From CAZAQS01 sp964486825 (GTDB lineage Bacteria; Chloroflexota; Anaerolineae; Anaerolineales; UBA4823), in the NCBI GenBank assembly GCA_964486825.1, contig CAZAQS010000035.1:1-27981 (forward strand): a stretch of DNA of 27,981 bases, given 5' to 3'. A program made the translations under genes and the position numbers. The notes under the pieces are model-generated. The model searched no databases, had not been told where the DNA came from, and saw nothing but the letters and a program-made list of their open reading frames with translations. This document shows positions 8,461-16,231 of the stretch, piece after piece. Numbering within the stretch: the first letter of the stretch is position 1; every line of letters begins with the position of its first letter.

Positions 8461-10351
8461 CTTGCGATCCTCCAAGCTGATGTGTGGGTTCAGTAACGCT
8501 CAGCGTGGCACTACTGATCTCTCGCTCAATCTCGTCCTCGATACGGGTCTGGATATCGAAGATGCTGCGGTATGCGCCCGTTTGCTGCACAAGCTCTTCA
8601 TGATTGCCGCTCTGGACGATCTTTCCCTTCTCCATGACCAGGATCAGATCGGCGTTCATCACACTCTGGATGCGGTGAGCAATGATAAAGGTCGTCCGTC
8701 CCTGCATGAGCTGCTCTAGAGCTTCCCTTATTTCGGCCTCGGTGCCTATATCCACGGATGAGGTGGAATCATCCAGGATCAGGATGCGCGGGTCTTTCAG
8801 GATTGTGCGGGCGATGGCGATGCGTTGTTTCTGGCCTCCAGAGAGGGTTACACCCTTTTCACCTACCAATGTATCGTAAGCTTGAGGGAAGGAAACGATC
8901 ACGTCGTGGATTGCGGCTGCTCGCGCTGCAGCTTCGATCTCTTCCGGGGGAACATCCCGGTCAACTCCGTAGGAGATATTCTCGCGTATGCTGCGAGAGA
9001 AAAGGAAGGGTTCCTGCTCGACGATGCCGATCTGGCGGCGTAGGAAGCGGCGTGGATAACTTTTTAGGTCTTCCCCATCAAGAGTCAATTCCCCGGAGGT
9101 GTATTCGTAGAAGCGCGGCAGCAGGTTGACCAGGGTGGTCTTCCCGGACCCGGTAGCACCGAGCAAAGCTACTGATTGTCCAGGGCGGGCATGGAAGCTG
9201 ATATCCTTCAAAACGGGTGTTTCCGCTTCATATTCGAAGCAAACCCTGTCAAAGATGATTTCACCCCGCAAGATACCGTTGAGCTGGTACTCTCCCTGGC
9301 CTAGCGGTTCGCGATCCTGGCGGATCACGTCCATGACGCGCCCGTAGGAAACCAGGCCCGTGGACATTTGTACGATCAATCGCCCAAGGTTGCGCATCGG
9401 CCAGATCAACCAGATCACCATCCCGGCATATGCTATATACGTACCGACTGAAATGGACCCGTTGATTGCCATCAATGCGCCCGTCAGGTAGCCCCCCAAG
9501 AGCTGGAGGGAGACCAGGATATCGGTAACAGGCCAAAACAACGAGTGCATCAGTATCAAGCTGCGCCCACGGCGATATTTTTCCCAGTTGTCACGGTCGA
9601 ATTTTGCCCGTTCGTAATCCTGGCGGGCAAAGGCCTTAACTACCCGAACGCCGCTCAGATTCTCTTGTAATGTGGTAGAAAGCGTGGCTTCCTGTTCCTG
9701 GTAGGCTTCATATACTTTTGTGATCTTGCGGAAGAAAAAGATAGACGTGAGCACCAGGAATGGCACCACGATGATCGAGAAAAGCCCCAGCTGCCAGTTT
9801 AGATATAAAATCGCAGCCAGGTTGACGATGAACAAGAGCAGCACACGCCCGACCCCGATGGCCTGGTCCGCGAAAAAACGGCGCAGCGCATCGACATCCG
9901 AGGTCGAACGCGAGATCAGCTCACCGGTCGATGTTTGCGAGTGGTAGCTGAAGGACAGGCGTTGGATATGATCGAACATATAGTTACGCAGGCGCCTGGC
10001 AATGCCCTCGGCAGTACGGGCCGCCAGGCGACCGCTAATAAAGGTGAAGGTTCCTTCGAAAGCAGCCAGCGCTACAAATCCTCCTGCAATCATCAACAAA
10101 ATCTGAGTAGAGGCTCCGCTCTCCAGGATGGTATCGACAAGGAAAAGCAGCAGGAGATAGGTGGCAGTCTTGGACAAGGCGGCGATGCCCTGGCTCAGTG
10201 TGGCGCCAATATATGTCCAATGAAAACCGCTCATCAACCGCCAGAGACCGGACAGGCGGTTGTCACTGACGGCTTGCTTCAGATCATATTCGAGCTTGGG
10301 CTGTTTGCCGACCGTTTTTACTGAATTTGTAGTCAATTCTTCCACTCGCAT
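8453..10351 (-). CDS. ABC exporter half-transporter, degenerate-site subunit of a heterodimer
   Basis: A 632-aa type I exporter half-transporter: six membrane helices over about 45-330 and an ATPase domain with Walker A GATGSGKT (398-405), Q-loop VEQEPFLFS, canonical signature LSGGQ (503-507), Walker B ILILDD and switch His559. The residue after the Walker B aspartate is Asp528, not the catalytic Glu, a substitution typical of the degenerate nucleotide site in TM287/288-, BmrCD- and TAP-like heterodimers. It is encoded first of the pair and its stop overlaps the next start by 8 bases, which supports stoichiometric production of the two halves. The gene begins 21 bases after the GH13 gene. The ribosome binding site is weak, so coupling is likely. 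Confidence 0.95.
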   Translation of the reverse strand: MRVEELTTNSVKTVGKQPKLEYDLKQAVSDNRLSGLWRLMSGFHWTYIGATLSQGIAALSKTATYLLLLFLVDTILESGASTQILLMIAGGFVALAAFEGTFTFISGRLAARTAEGIARRLRNYMFDHIQRLSFSYHSQTSTGELISRSTSDVDALRRFFADQAIGVGRVLLLFIVNLAAILYLNWQLGLFSIIVVPFLVLTSIFFFRKITKVYEAYQEQEATLSTTLQENLSGVRVVKAFARQDYERAKFDRDNWEKYRRGRSLILMHSLFWPVTDILVSLQLLGGYLTGALMAINGSISVGTYIAYAGMVIWLIWPMRNLGRLIVQMSTGLVSYGRVMDVIRQDREPLGQGEYQLNGILRGEIIFDRVCFEYEAETPVLKDISFHARPGQSVALLGATGSGKTTLVNLLPRFYEYTSGELTLDGEDLKSYPRRFLRRQIGIVEQEPFLFSRSIRENISYGVDRDVPPEEIEAAARAAAIHDVIVSFPQAYDTLVGEKGVTLSGGQKQRIAIARTILKDPRILILDDSTSSVDIGTEAEIREALEQLMQGRTTFIIAHRIQSVMNADLILVMEKGKIVQSGNHEELVQQTGAYRSIFDIQTRIEDEIEREISSATLSVTEPTHQLGGSQGV

Positions 10352-10372
10352 TATTATCCATCTGGACGATGC

Positions 10373-11884
10373 CTAGCCGGAGAAAACCACTCCTGAACGG
10401 GGTGGTAGTGCCAGGCGGGTAATCTTACCACCGATCACACGAGCCACACCACCCCCCATCAGATTCTCCAGATGGGCTCCTTCAGGAAGATGGCCCTGGA
10501 TTGGGATGTCAAGAGCATAGCTTGAGTTGGCAGCATTTATCACGATCACACATGTTTCCTCCTCGAATCGGCGAAGGTAAGCGTAAACACTTTCCTGGGC
10601 ATACAGGCCGATGTATTCACCGCGCCGCAAGGCAGGGTAGGAATGGCGTAAGGAGATATACTTTTTGAAAAAATCGCGCAGCTCCACATTCCAAGAAATA
10701 TGATGTGCAAAGCGCCCCGGGCTGCCCGAGACTCTTTCCTTGCCCCACAGCATGGGTTTGCGACAGCCGGGATCGGTGCCTCCGGTCATGCCAACTTCGT
10801 CTCCGTAATAGACGCAAGGTGCGCCAGGATACGTCATCTGGAAGAGAGTGGCCAGTCGCAAGGCCGACAGGTCACCGCCAGGCCCTCCCCATCGCTCGGG
10901 GAAGAAGACCACGCNNNNNNNNNNATCCAATAGATTGAGCTGGGCCAGCACTGCTTCTTGGGGGTAGATCTCCAGCAGCTCTTCAACTCTTCGGGAGAAT
11001 GATTGGGCGTCTAATACCTTCGTTTCCGGCAGCCCCATCATATTCTTCTCTAGATTACGGTCAATTTTATCCCCGGCAAAGAAGCCCAGGCAAGCCTGGG
11101 TAAACTGGTAATTCATCACCGCGTCGAACTGGTCTCCTTGTAACCAGCGTTGAGCTTCTGTAACTATCTCGCCCACGATATATGCGTCGGGATTCACCGA
11201 TTTGACGATCTGGCGGAATTCCCTCCAGAAGCTATCGTCATCGATGCAGAATGGGACATCCAACCGCCAGCCATCGATACCCTGTTCCAACCAGTGTCGT
11301 GCTACGCTGAACAGGTAATCTCGCACGTGAGGATTATCGGTGTTGAATTCCGGCAGAGCTGGCAAATCTGCCCAACAGCGGTAGTTGGCAGAATCCTCTG
11401 AGACTAGATAGGCGAGCACCGGGTAATTTTGTACCTCAAACCAATCGATGTACGGAGAGCTCTCGCCGCATTCCATGATATGGTGGAACTGGAAAAATCC
11501 CCGGCTGGCGTGGTTAAAGACCCCGTCCAGGACAACCCGGATATCCCTGCGATGAGCCTCGCGCAGCAGCTTTCGGAACGCCCGGTCTCCACCCAGGATC
11601 GGGTCGACCTGGTAATAATCGTGGGTGTGATAGCGGTGATTGGAGGCGGATTGGAAGATCGGATTAAGGTAAATAGCCGTAATACCGAGGTCGCTCAAAT
11701 AGCCGAGGTGCTCGGCGATTCCTAACAGGTCGCCGCCTTTAAAGCCATTTGGAGTGGGCGGGGTTTCCCAGGCTTCCAGGTTATTGGGTTTTTCGACGCG
11801 CTCGCTACGAGCGAAGCGGTCGGGAAAGATCTGGTAAAAAACTGCATCCTTGACCCATTCGGGCGTATTGAACTCAGCTACCAT
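10373..11884 (-). CDS. GH13 alpha-glucosidase/cyclomaltodextrinase-type glycosidase (interrupted by assembly gap)
   Basis: About 503 aa, a GH13 alpha-amylase family enzyme most like neopullulanase or cyclomaltodextrinase. Region I is DGVFNH (120-125), region II GWRLDV with nucleophile Asp209, region III GEIV with acid/base Glu239; the LPEFNTDNP motif (177-185) is typical of maltooligosaccharide- and cyclodextrin-degrading members. The N-terminal CBM34 domain usual for those enzymes is absent, and no signal peptide is seen, so a cytoplasmic hydrolase of short alpha-glucans is expected. The C-terminal beta domain ends in PPRSGVVFSG. Ten Ns replace the sequence right after LNLLD320, where region IV (SHDTxR) belongs, so the gene is probably intact in the organism. 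An AAGGAA lies about 8 bases before the start. It is the first gene of a leftward operon with the ABC exporter pair. Confidence 0.93.
   Translation of the reverse strand: MVAEFNTPEWVKDAVFYQIFPDRFARSERVEKPNNLEAWETPPTPNGFKGGDLLGIAEHLGYLSDLGITAIYLNPIFQSASNHRYHTHDYYQVDPILGGDRAFRKLLREAHRRDIRVVLDGVFNHASRGFFQFHHIMECGESSPYIDWFEVQNYPVLAYLVSEDSANYRCWADLPALPEFNTDNPHVRDYLFSVARHWLEQGIDGWRLDVPFCIDDDSFWREFRQIVKSVNPDAYIVGEIVTEAQRWLQGDQFDAVMNYQFTQACLGFFAGDKIDRNLEKNMMGLPETKVLDAQSFSRRVEELLEIYPQEAVLAQLNLLDXXXXVVFFPERWGGPGGDLSALRLATLFQMTYPGAPCVYYGDEVGMTGGTDPGCRKPMLWGKERVSGSPGRFAHHISWNVELRDFFKKYISLRHSYPALRRGEYIGLYAQESVYAYLRRFEEETCVIVINAANSSYALDIPIQGHLPEGAHLENLMGGGVARVIGGKITRLALPPRSGVVFSG
10915..10924. other. Assembly gap (10 Ns)
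   Basis: Ten Ns inside the GH13 gene. The reading frame is open on both sides and in the same frame. A run of exactly 10 is likely a placeholder. The family motif LLDSHDTxR would need about 16 missing bases, with the two known bases GC after the gap completing an arginine codon. Confidence 0.97.
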
Positions 11885-11956
11885 TGAGCAATTCCTTCCA
11901 ATAAATTAAAATCGCTGTATGGCCCCCAATACCTGCCCTGGCATACCATATGCTTT

Positions 11957-11986
11957 GGTTACTGTTATATTCCTGGCACAGTAACC
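11957..11986. repeat. 9-bp perfect inverted repeat upstream of the GH13 operon
   Basis: GGTTACTGT at 11957-11965 is the exact reverse complement of ACAGTAACC at 11978-11986, with a 12-base spacer. It lies 73-102 bases before the GH13 start, in the 140-base gap after the isoprenoid-synthase-like gene. On the minus strand no T-run follows, so it is not a classical terminator for that gene. A TATAAC lies within it on the minus strand (11969-11964), so it may be an operator overlapping a promoter; it is also a possible binding site for a sugar-responsive regulator (inference). Confidence 0.45.
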
Positions 11987-12024
11987 TGGATTTTATCAGT
12001 ATTGGAGGTAAACCAAAAGGGATT

Positions 12025-13290
12025 TCAAGCGGGCTGGGTGAGGGCATACATGGCAAGCGACTCGAGCAGTAGTTTTAGAGACTGCTCCCGGCGACGGAAG
12101 CGGCTGCGCTGTCTTCTAAGATAAGAGAAGCGAAGCGGGTAATGGGCTTGAAGCTGTTTCAAATAGGGGCGGGTGTAGAAGCGGCTGGAAACGCTGGCCG
12201 AATCGATCAAAATGGGGTAATAAACGATGGATAGCATTTCTTTGATCGCTTCCAGGCCAGGCGAATCGAAAATATCCAGAACATCGAAGAGATACCTTCC
12301 AAAGTGAAAAGCACGGCTGGTAACCCCATCCAGAGGCCAACGCTGCGCGGTAACGGAAAATACCGTCATGATCCTGGCTTCCAGGTCGCTGTGGACGTCT
12401 TCCAGGTCATCCATGAGCTGGGTAAAGGCGCCATAAAAGAAGACAAAATCGCGCTGCTCTGGGGTTAGCGTTCCAGCTACCAGGTATCCATCCGCCAGGG
12501 CAGAGCTGCCGCCTTTCTCCATGCAGGTCCTCAATACATCTACCTGGTAAGGGGAGACCAGCTCACCAACCAGTTCCAGGCTCTTAACTTGCGCTGAATG
12601 GATGGCCAGCAGGCTTTCAAAAAGGTGGGGGTAGTTGGCGCGGGAATACTGACTTTCGATCAGCTCTACGAGAGCAAAGATCGTGCTTTCATGAGGGTTC
12701 GCCGGCGGCAACTCCTCACCCTCCAGGCGCTGCCGGAAACGACGGTTGAAGGTTGCCTTGACCCCAGGCGATATAGACGGGTCGTCCAGGTAATTGTCCG
12801 AATAAGGGTAAAGCATACTGAAACCGAATACAGCGGGCGTTACTTCGACCGGGAGGCCCAGCAATACCTGCATAAGGTGCATTGATGTTGAATTTCGGAT
12901 GGCCTGATAGACATCTGCGTCGCGTACCTGGGGGTCGAACTGGCGAGCCATCTTGAAAAAGTCCACCACGGCATCACGAAAGCCATAATCCAGGATGGCC
13001 TGAATATGGCGGTCCTCCAAGCCCAAAGAGGTTGTAATAACATTGGCTGTCAAGGATTGCAAGCGCTCCTGTTCTTCTGGCCCGCCAGCCCCAGATGCCT
13101 GGGCCTGGCGCATCATCCCATACAGCTCATCCAGGTATATGGATAGCTCCTTTTCGCGCTCAAGCTGCTCCCTCAGGGAGTAGGTGGATTCAATCCAGGG
13201 GAAATCGGTGCTGCTATCCCACCAGCGGGCGGTGAATTTTTCAACCAGGCCTTTGACCATCTCCTGGGTCGATGCTTCCTGAAAGAGCAT
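12025..13290 (-). CDS. Class I isoprenoid-synthase-fold protein of unknown specificity
   Basis: A 421-aa, mostly helical soluble protein. Two Asp-rich motifs point to the class I terpene/prenyl synthase fold: SDNYLDD at 164-170, with the same spacing as the DTVEDD motif of squalene and phytoene synthases, and QLMDDLEDVHSD at 291-302, which lines up with QLTNILRDVGED of phytoene synthases. They lie about 125 residues apart, within the usual range, and KGGSSALADGYLVAG (259-273) precedes the second motif as the helix with a conserved small-residue/Lys pattern would. Overall similarity to known enzymes looks weak. The family normally binds diphosphates through Mg2+ held by these aspartates; substrate and product are not predictable. 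A strong AAGGAGGT (13306-13299) lies 8 bases before the ATG, so it is well translated and probably forms its own unit. It has no obvious link to its neighbours. Confidence 0.8.
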   Translation of the reverse strand: MLFQEASTQEMVKGLVEKFTARWWDSSTDFPWIESTYSLREQLEREKELSIYLDELYGMMRQAQASGAGGPEEQERLQSLTANVITTSLGLEDRHIQAILDYGFRDAVVDFFKMARQFDPQVRDADVYQAIRNSTSMHLMQVLLGLPVEVTPAVFGFSMLYPYSDNYLDDPSISPGVKATFNRRFRQRLEGEELPPANPHESTIFALVELIESQYSRANYPHLFESLLAIHSAQVKSLELVGELVSPYQVDVLRTCMEKGGSSALADGYLVAGTLTPEQRDFVFFYGAFTQLMDDLEDVHSDLEARIMTVFSVTAQRWPLDGVTSRAFHFGRYLFDVLDIFDSPGLEAIKEMLSIVYYPILIDSASVSSRFYTRPYLKQLQAHYPLRFSYLRRQRSRFRRREQSLKLLLESLAMYALTQPA

Positions 13291-13298
13291 GCTGGTTT

Positions 13299-13306
13299 AC
13301 CTCCTT
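13299..13306 (-). promoter_or_regulatory. Strong ribosome binding site of the isoprenoid-synthase-like gene
   Basis: On the minus strand AAGGAGGT at 13306-13299 is a near-perfect match to the anti-Shine-Dalgarno sequence, 8 bases upstream of the ATG at 13290. It settles the start of the 421-aa protein and is much stronger than the sites of the neighbouring leftward genes. Confidence 0.8.
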
Positions 13307-13451
13307 AAACAAACCGTTACTGAATACTTGCTCACCTGAAATATACCACGACGTTCTAGATAGGTCCTTCCGTCCGATCGAACTGGGATGCCTGAAATCC
13401 CATCCATTCACAAACACCTGGGGTCTACTTTGTATACGAGTTGCCAGGGGA

Positions 13452-13465
13452 AGGGTCGCGACCCT
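13452..13465. repeat. 14-bp perfect palindrome
   Basis: AGGGTCGCGACCCT is a perfect 14-bp palindrome in the 267-base intergenic region between the polymerase stop and the isoprenoid-synthase-like start. It sits about 160 bases upstream of that start. It could be an operator. Nothing else in this intergenic stretch was recognisable, and no convincing terminator for the polymerase operon was seen. Confidence 0.4.
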
Positions 13466-13557
13466 GCCATGCTTACCTGAACTTGATTTTTGCACCGCGA
13501 TCCCACGGTTTTTTATTATACCTGAACGATTTTACGCGGCATACGGCCCTTGTAGAC

Positions 13558-15903
13558 CTAGCCGGCCTGGTTCGAGCCGGGTTGGAGGACTGGAATACCG
13601 GGCTTCTCTGGGCGCCTGGTAAATTGGATAAATCCTTCTCCTTGGATTGGTAATATACCCGGACGGCTGCCGTAGCCTGCGTTGCTGAACAGCCAATCCC
13701 GCAGGGTAGCTTCACTAATCCCCAGCGGCTGCAGGACCGTGGCGCCGGCCCGTAATAGCAGCTCAGCGTAGCGAGCCAGGTCCAGGGCAGCCGGGTCGGG
13801 GGGATCTGGCAGATCCCAGGCATGCACGCCAGGCTCCCCGCGGGTGTAAACGAAGCGTACCCGCTGGCCCGGGCGTCGCGATTTTCCGATGCTTTCCAAT
13901 TGGGCTGCGGCGCGGGCGGCCGGGGAGGGCGTGCGATACTCGTCAAGATGGCGGCTCAGCTTTTGAGAGACGAGCAGCTCTATCATGGGGACCCGCCCAC
14001 TGCGCAAACAGGCCAACCGGCCGCGTAGAAGAGCCAGCAGGTCAGGCAGGCAGCCGGGCAGTTCGCAGGCGCTGGGGACCCGGGCCATGCGCTCGAGCAT
14101 GTCGAGCTGGGCCTGGGCAATAAAAGGAGCCGTATCACCGCGACGGGCCTCGATGCCCCTCATTTTCAGGGAGCCGTCTTGAAAGACTCCAAAATAGCGG
14201 TTTGCCACCGGGACGCGCTCATCTACCCGGGAGGGCAGGAAAGCCACCCAGCGGTAGATGCCATCCAGGGCAATCGGCAGGCCGGTGCGCTCGCTAATCT
14301 CATCCAGCAATGGCTGGAAATCGTTCACGGTAGCCGCTCCGGGTTGCTTGACCCATAGCCCATCCACATAGAGGTGAAGCACGATGCCGCCCAGGTCTTC
14401 AGTGGCTTCCTTAGCCTGCAAGAGGGCTTCTCGGCCATAGGCAGTGACTGCCTCATGCGCTTCGATACGCCCAAAACGAGCGTTTTTGTACCCCAGATAG
14501 CCGAAGCAGGTGACGAGAAGCCATTTATGTGCTGAGGCGCGTTCCTTGTAGATCCGGCGGCGCGGGTCCCAGGCGGGTAAATCGGCAATGCGCAGCTTGA
14601 GGGCAATGCGCTTTTTGAGCAGCGGGTCCAGTGTTTGGGGCACCAGGCCCGGGTTTACCTGGTCAATATACAGGCCAAGCTGGGGAACCAGGCGGGCGGC
14701 GGGGTTGTGGCTGCCGACCGTCTCCGGCGATACGTTGAAATGCGCCATGATGCTGGGATACATGGAGATGAAATCCACCTCCGCTACATCGGTGTGCAGG
14801 CCGACCAGGGGCTGGTAGACCAGGCCGCCCATGTCGGCGCGCAGCAGGTCTAAAGCAGTTTTTGGGCGCTCGGCCTGCTGCTTGTGCCAGGGGACCAGGA
14901 CGCCCTGGCGCAGGGCAGTCAGGATCTGCATGGCAGAGATGCCCGTGCCGGGGGAGGTACGCGCCACAGTCTGGATTGGCAAGGAGGAAACCCGTGCCAG
15001 CTCCAGCACACCGGTCAGGTCGTAATCATGGAAGAGCATGGCGTTGTAGCGGTCGATATGGGAGCGCCCAAAAGTCAACACCTGCTGGCCGACATGGACG
15101 ACCTGCCCGTAAGAGAAGTAAGAGCGTTCAGGACGGCGGGAGACGGCCCGAGCGGGATCGCGGCTGAGCGGCAGGGGGATTTTAAAGCGGCGGGAGAGGG
15201 CCAGCAGGTGAGGCAAGAGCCAGGTATCGCCCCAGGTGGAAAGCAGCAAATCAGGATCGTGGCGGTTGAGGATGGCAGCCAGGTTGATGAGCAAGGGGCG
15301 CTGTGGGAGCAGGGGCAGGCGGTAAGCGGGAGGGGCAAGGCCGGGATCACTGCGTATAGCCAATAAAGTGGGCGAGGCATGGCTAGGGTTGCTGTCCAGC
15401 TCTAGAGAAAGGATTTTCAGCGGGGGCAGCGGCGGGTCCATGTCCCAGGGAGAATCCAGAACGGTGATGTCGCGCAGCTGTTCTCCGTTCATGGTTACCC
15501 GGCAGTGGGCCATTGGAAATGTATGATAAACGGCTGCATAGCGCAAGGAGAAGGTCAGGTCTGCATCATAGAAAGACAGCCCCGGAAAGCTTCGGGCAAT
15601 CTCCTGGAACAGGCGCGGTTGAAGGGCGGCTTGCAGAACGCGTATGGCAAGCACGGTAACGGGCTCCTGGCAGAAGAGGTCGCGGCGCTCCTGGCGCTCG
15701 AGCTCTAGCGCGATGGGGTGCTTTTCTAAGAAACGCCATAAGGCGCGCAGATCGGGTGGTGGACCGGCGGCGTAGAAAGTGACCGGGAATTCCTGGTGCA
15801 GGCGATGGCGCGTGCCATCTTCACCCAGCAGCCAGAGCACAGCCCCATCCTGGGGGTCATCGTATACATCCAGCAACCAGCCGGTGCGCTCTTCGACGCT
15901 CAT
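13558..15903 (-). CDS. Family B DNA polymerase with altered motifs (archaeal PolB2-like)
   Basis: A 781-aa family B polymerase of normal length for archaeal-type enzymes. Motif A DFISMYPSIM carries Asp377 and the steric-gate Tyr382. Motif B KWLLVTCFGYLG keeps Lys460 but has Val464 where Asn is usual. Motif C reads LYVDGLWV: Asp514 aligns with the second, metal-binding Asp of YGDTDS, while the first Asp is Tyr512. The later GIEARRGD stretch (583-590) is typical of archaeal PolB. The N-terminal exonuclease domain looks degenerate: ExoI is LELD with acids swapped (Glu168, Asp170), ExoII has Leu where the FD aspartate belongs (STWGDTWLLP), and ExoIII lacks its aspartate (YDLTG). Catalysis may therefore persist without proofreading, as in translesion enzymes; total inactivity is the alternative. 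It is the third gene of a leftward operon, 11 bases after the 87-aa gene, and looks GC-richer than the flanks. Confidence 0.88.
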   Translation of the reverse strand: MSVEERTGWLLDVYDDPQDGAVLWLLGEDGTRHRLHQEFPVTFYAAGPPPDLRALWRFLEKHPIALELERQERRDLFCQEPVTVLAIRVLQAALQPRLFQEIARSFPGLSFYDADLTFSLRYAAVYHTFPMAHCRVTMNGEQLRDITVLDSPWDMDPPLPPLKILSLELDSNPSHASPTLLAIRSDPGLAPPAYRLPLLPQRPLLINLAAILNRHDPDLLLSTWGDTWLLPHLLALSRRFKIPLPLSRDPARAVSRRPERSYFSYGQVVHVGQQVLTFGRSHIDRYNAMLFHDYDLTGVLELARVSSLPIQTVARTSPGTGISAMQILTALRQGVLVPWHKQQAERPKTALDLLRADMGGLVYQPLVGLHTDVAEVDFISMYPSIMAHFNVSPETVGSHNPAARLVPQLGLYIDQVNPGLVPQTLDPLLKKRIALKLRIADLPAWDPRRRIYKERASAHKWLLVTCFGYLGYKNARFGRIEAHEAVTAYGREALLQAKEATEDLGGIVLHLYVDGLWVKQPGAATVNDFQPLLDEISERTGLPIALDGIYRWVAFLPSRVDERVPVANRYFGVFQDGSLKMRGIEARRGDTAPFIAQAQLDMLERMARVPSACELPGCLPDLLALLRGRLACLRSGRVPMIELLVSQKLSRHLDEYRTPSPAARAAAQLESIGKSRRPGQRVRFVYTRGEPGVHAWDLPDPPDPAALDLARYAELLLRAGATVLQPLGISEATLRDWLFSNAGYGSRPGILPIQGEGFIQFTRRPEKPGIPVLQPGSNQAG

Positions 15904-15914
15904 AAGCCCCGTCC

Positions 15915-16178
15915 TTATGGCCTGCCGTCCTGTATCTCCTCGATGGCCTGCCGCAGGCGCATCACCTCTTTGTGTTCCTCCATCAGCATGGCTAGCAGGA
16001 AGGTTTCCAAAGGCAGGCTGTGAGCCGCGTAAGCAGCCGCAGCCAGGTGCTGGTGGGCGGCTGCGAACAAGTCATCCAGTACTTGCTGATCACTGCGCCG
16101 CAGGGCGCGGCGAAAGCGGGCAAAGGACTCTTGCTCTTGTAAAAATGTTTGGGTAATGGAAGGTAAAGTGCGTCCCAT
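15915..16178 (-). CDS. Small helical protein of the polymerase operon (DUF8156-like)
   Basis: An 87-aa, all-helical protein starting MGRTLPSITQ, with RFRRALRRSDQQVLDDLF (21-38), a small-residue helix AAAHQHLAAAAYAAHS (39-54) and an amphipathic end LLAMLMEEHKEVMRLRQAIEEI (61-82). I chose ATG 16178 because an upstream extension in the same frame would overlap the previous gene by 187 bases with low-complexity, out-of-character sequence; a GGAG lies about 10-11 bases upstream. From memory, haloarchaea carry small proteins beginning MGRTNPT with a similar YRRALRR.DQ..FD.LF pattern (DUF8156), also linked to PolB-type genes; this needs a search. It sits 53 bases after the RecA-like gene and 11 before the polymerase, so it is likely a subunit or adaptor of the same complex. 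Confidence 0.8.
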   Translation of the reverse strand: MGRTLPSITQTFLQEQESFARFRRALRRSDQQVLDDLFAAAHQHLAAAAYAAHSLPLETFLLAMLMEEHKEVMRLRQAIEEIQDGRP

Positions 16179-16231
16179 GGCGTATCGGCTCCATGCAGTG
16201 TGGTGGGCAGGACGGTCGGAATAGGTTGTTG

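Noticed and set aside
10915..10924. GH13 gene as a pseudogene
   Set aside because: The interruption is Ns only; the frame is open on both sides and all visible catalytic motifs are intact.
11957..11986. Intrinsic terminator of the isoprenoid-synthase-like gene
   Set aside because: On the coding strand no T-run follows the hairpin; only the opposite strand has TTTTAT after it, and no gene reads that way.
13473..13946. 157-aa minus-strand frame at the polymerase C-terminus
   Set aside because: It overlaps the polymerase in another frame, is Pro/Arg-rich and lacks family signals.
14884..15366. 160-aa plus-strand frame opposite the polymerase
   Set aside because: Antisense shadow in a GC-rich gene; no ribosome binding site and low-complexity Gly/Gln composition.
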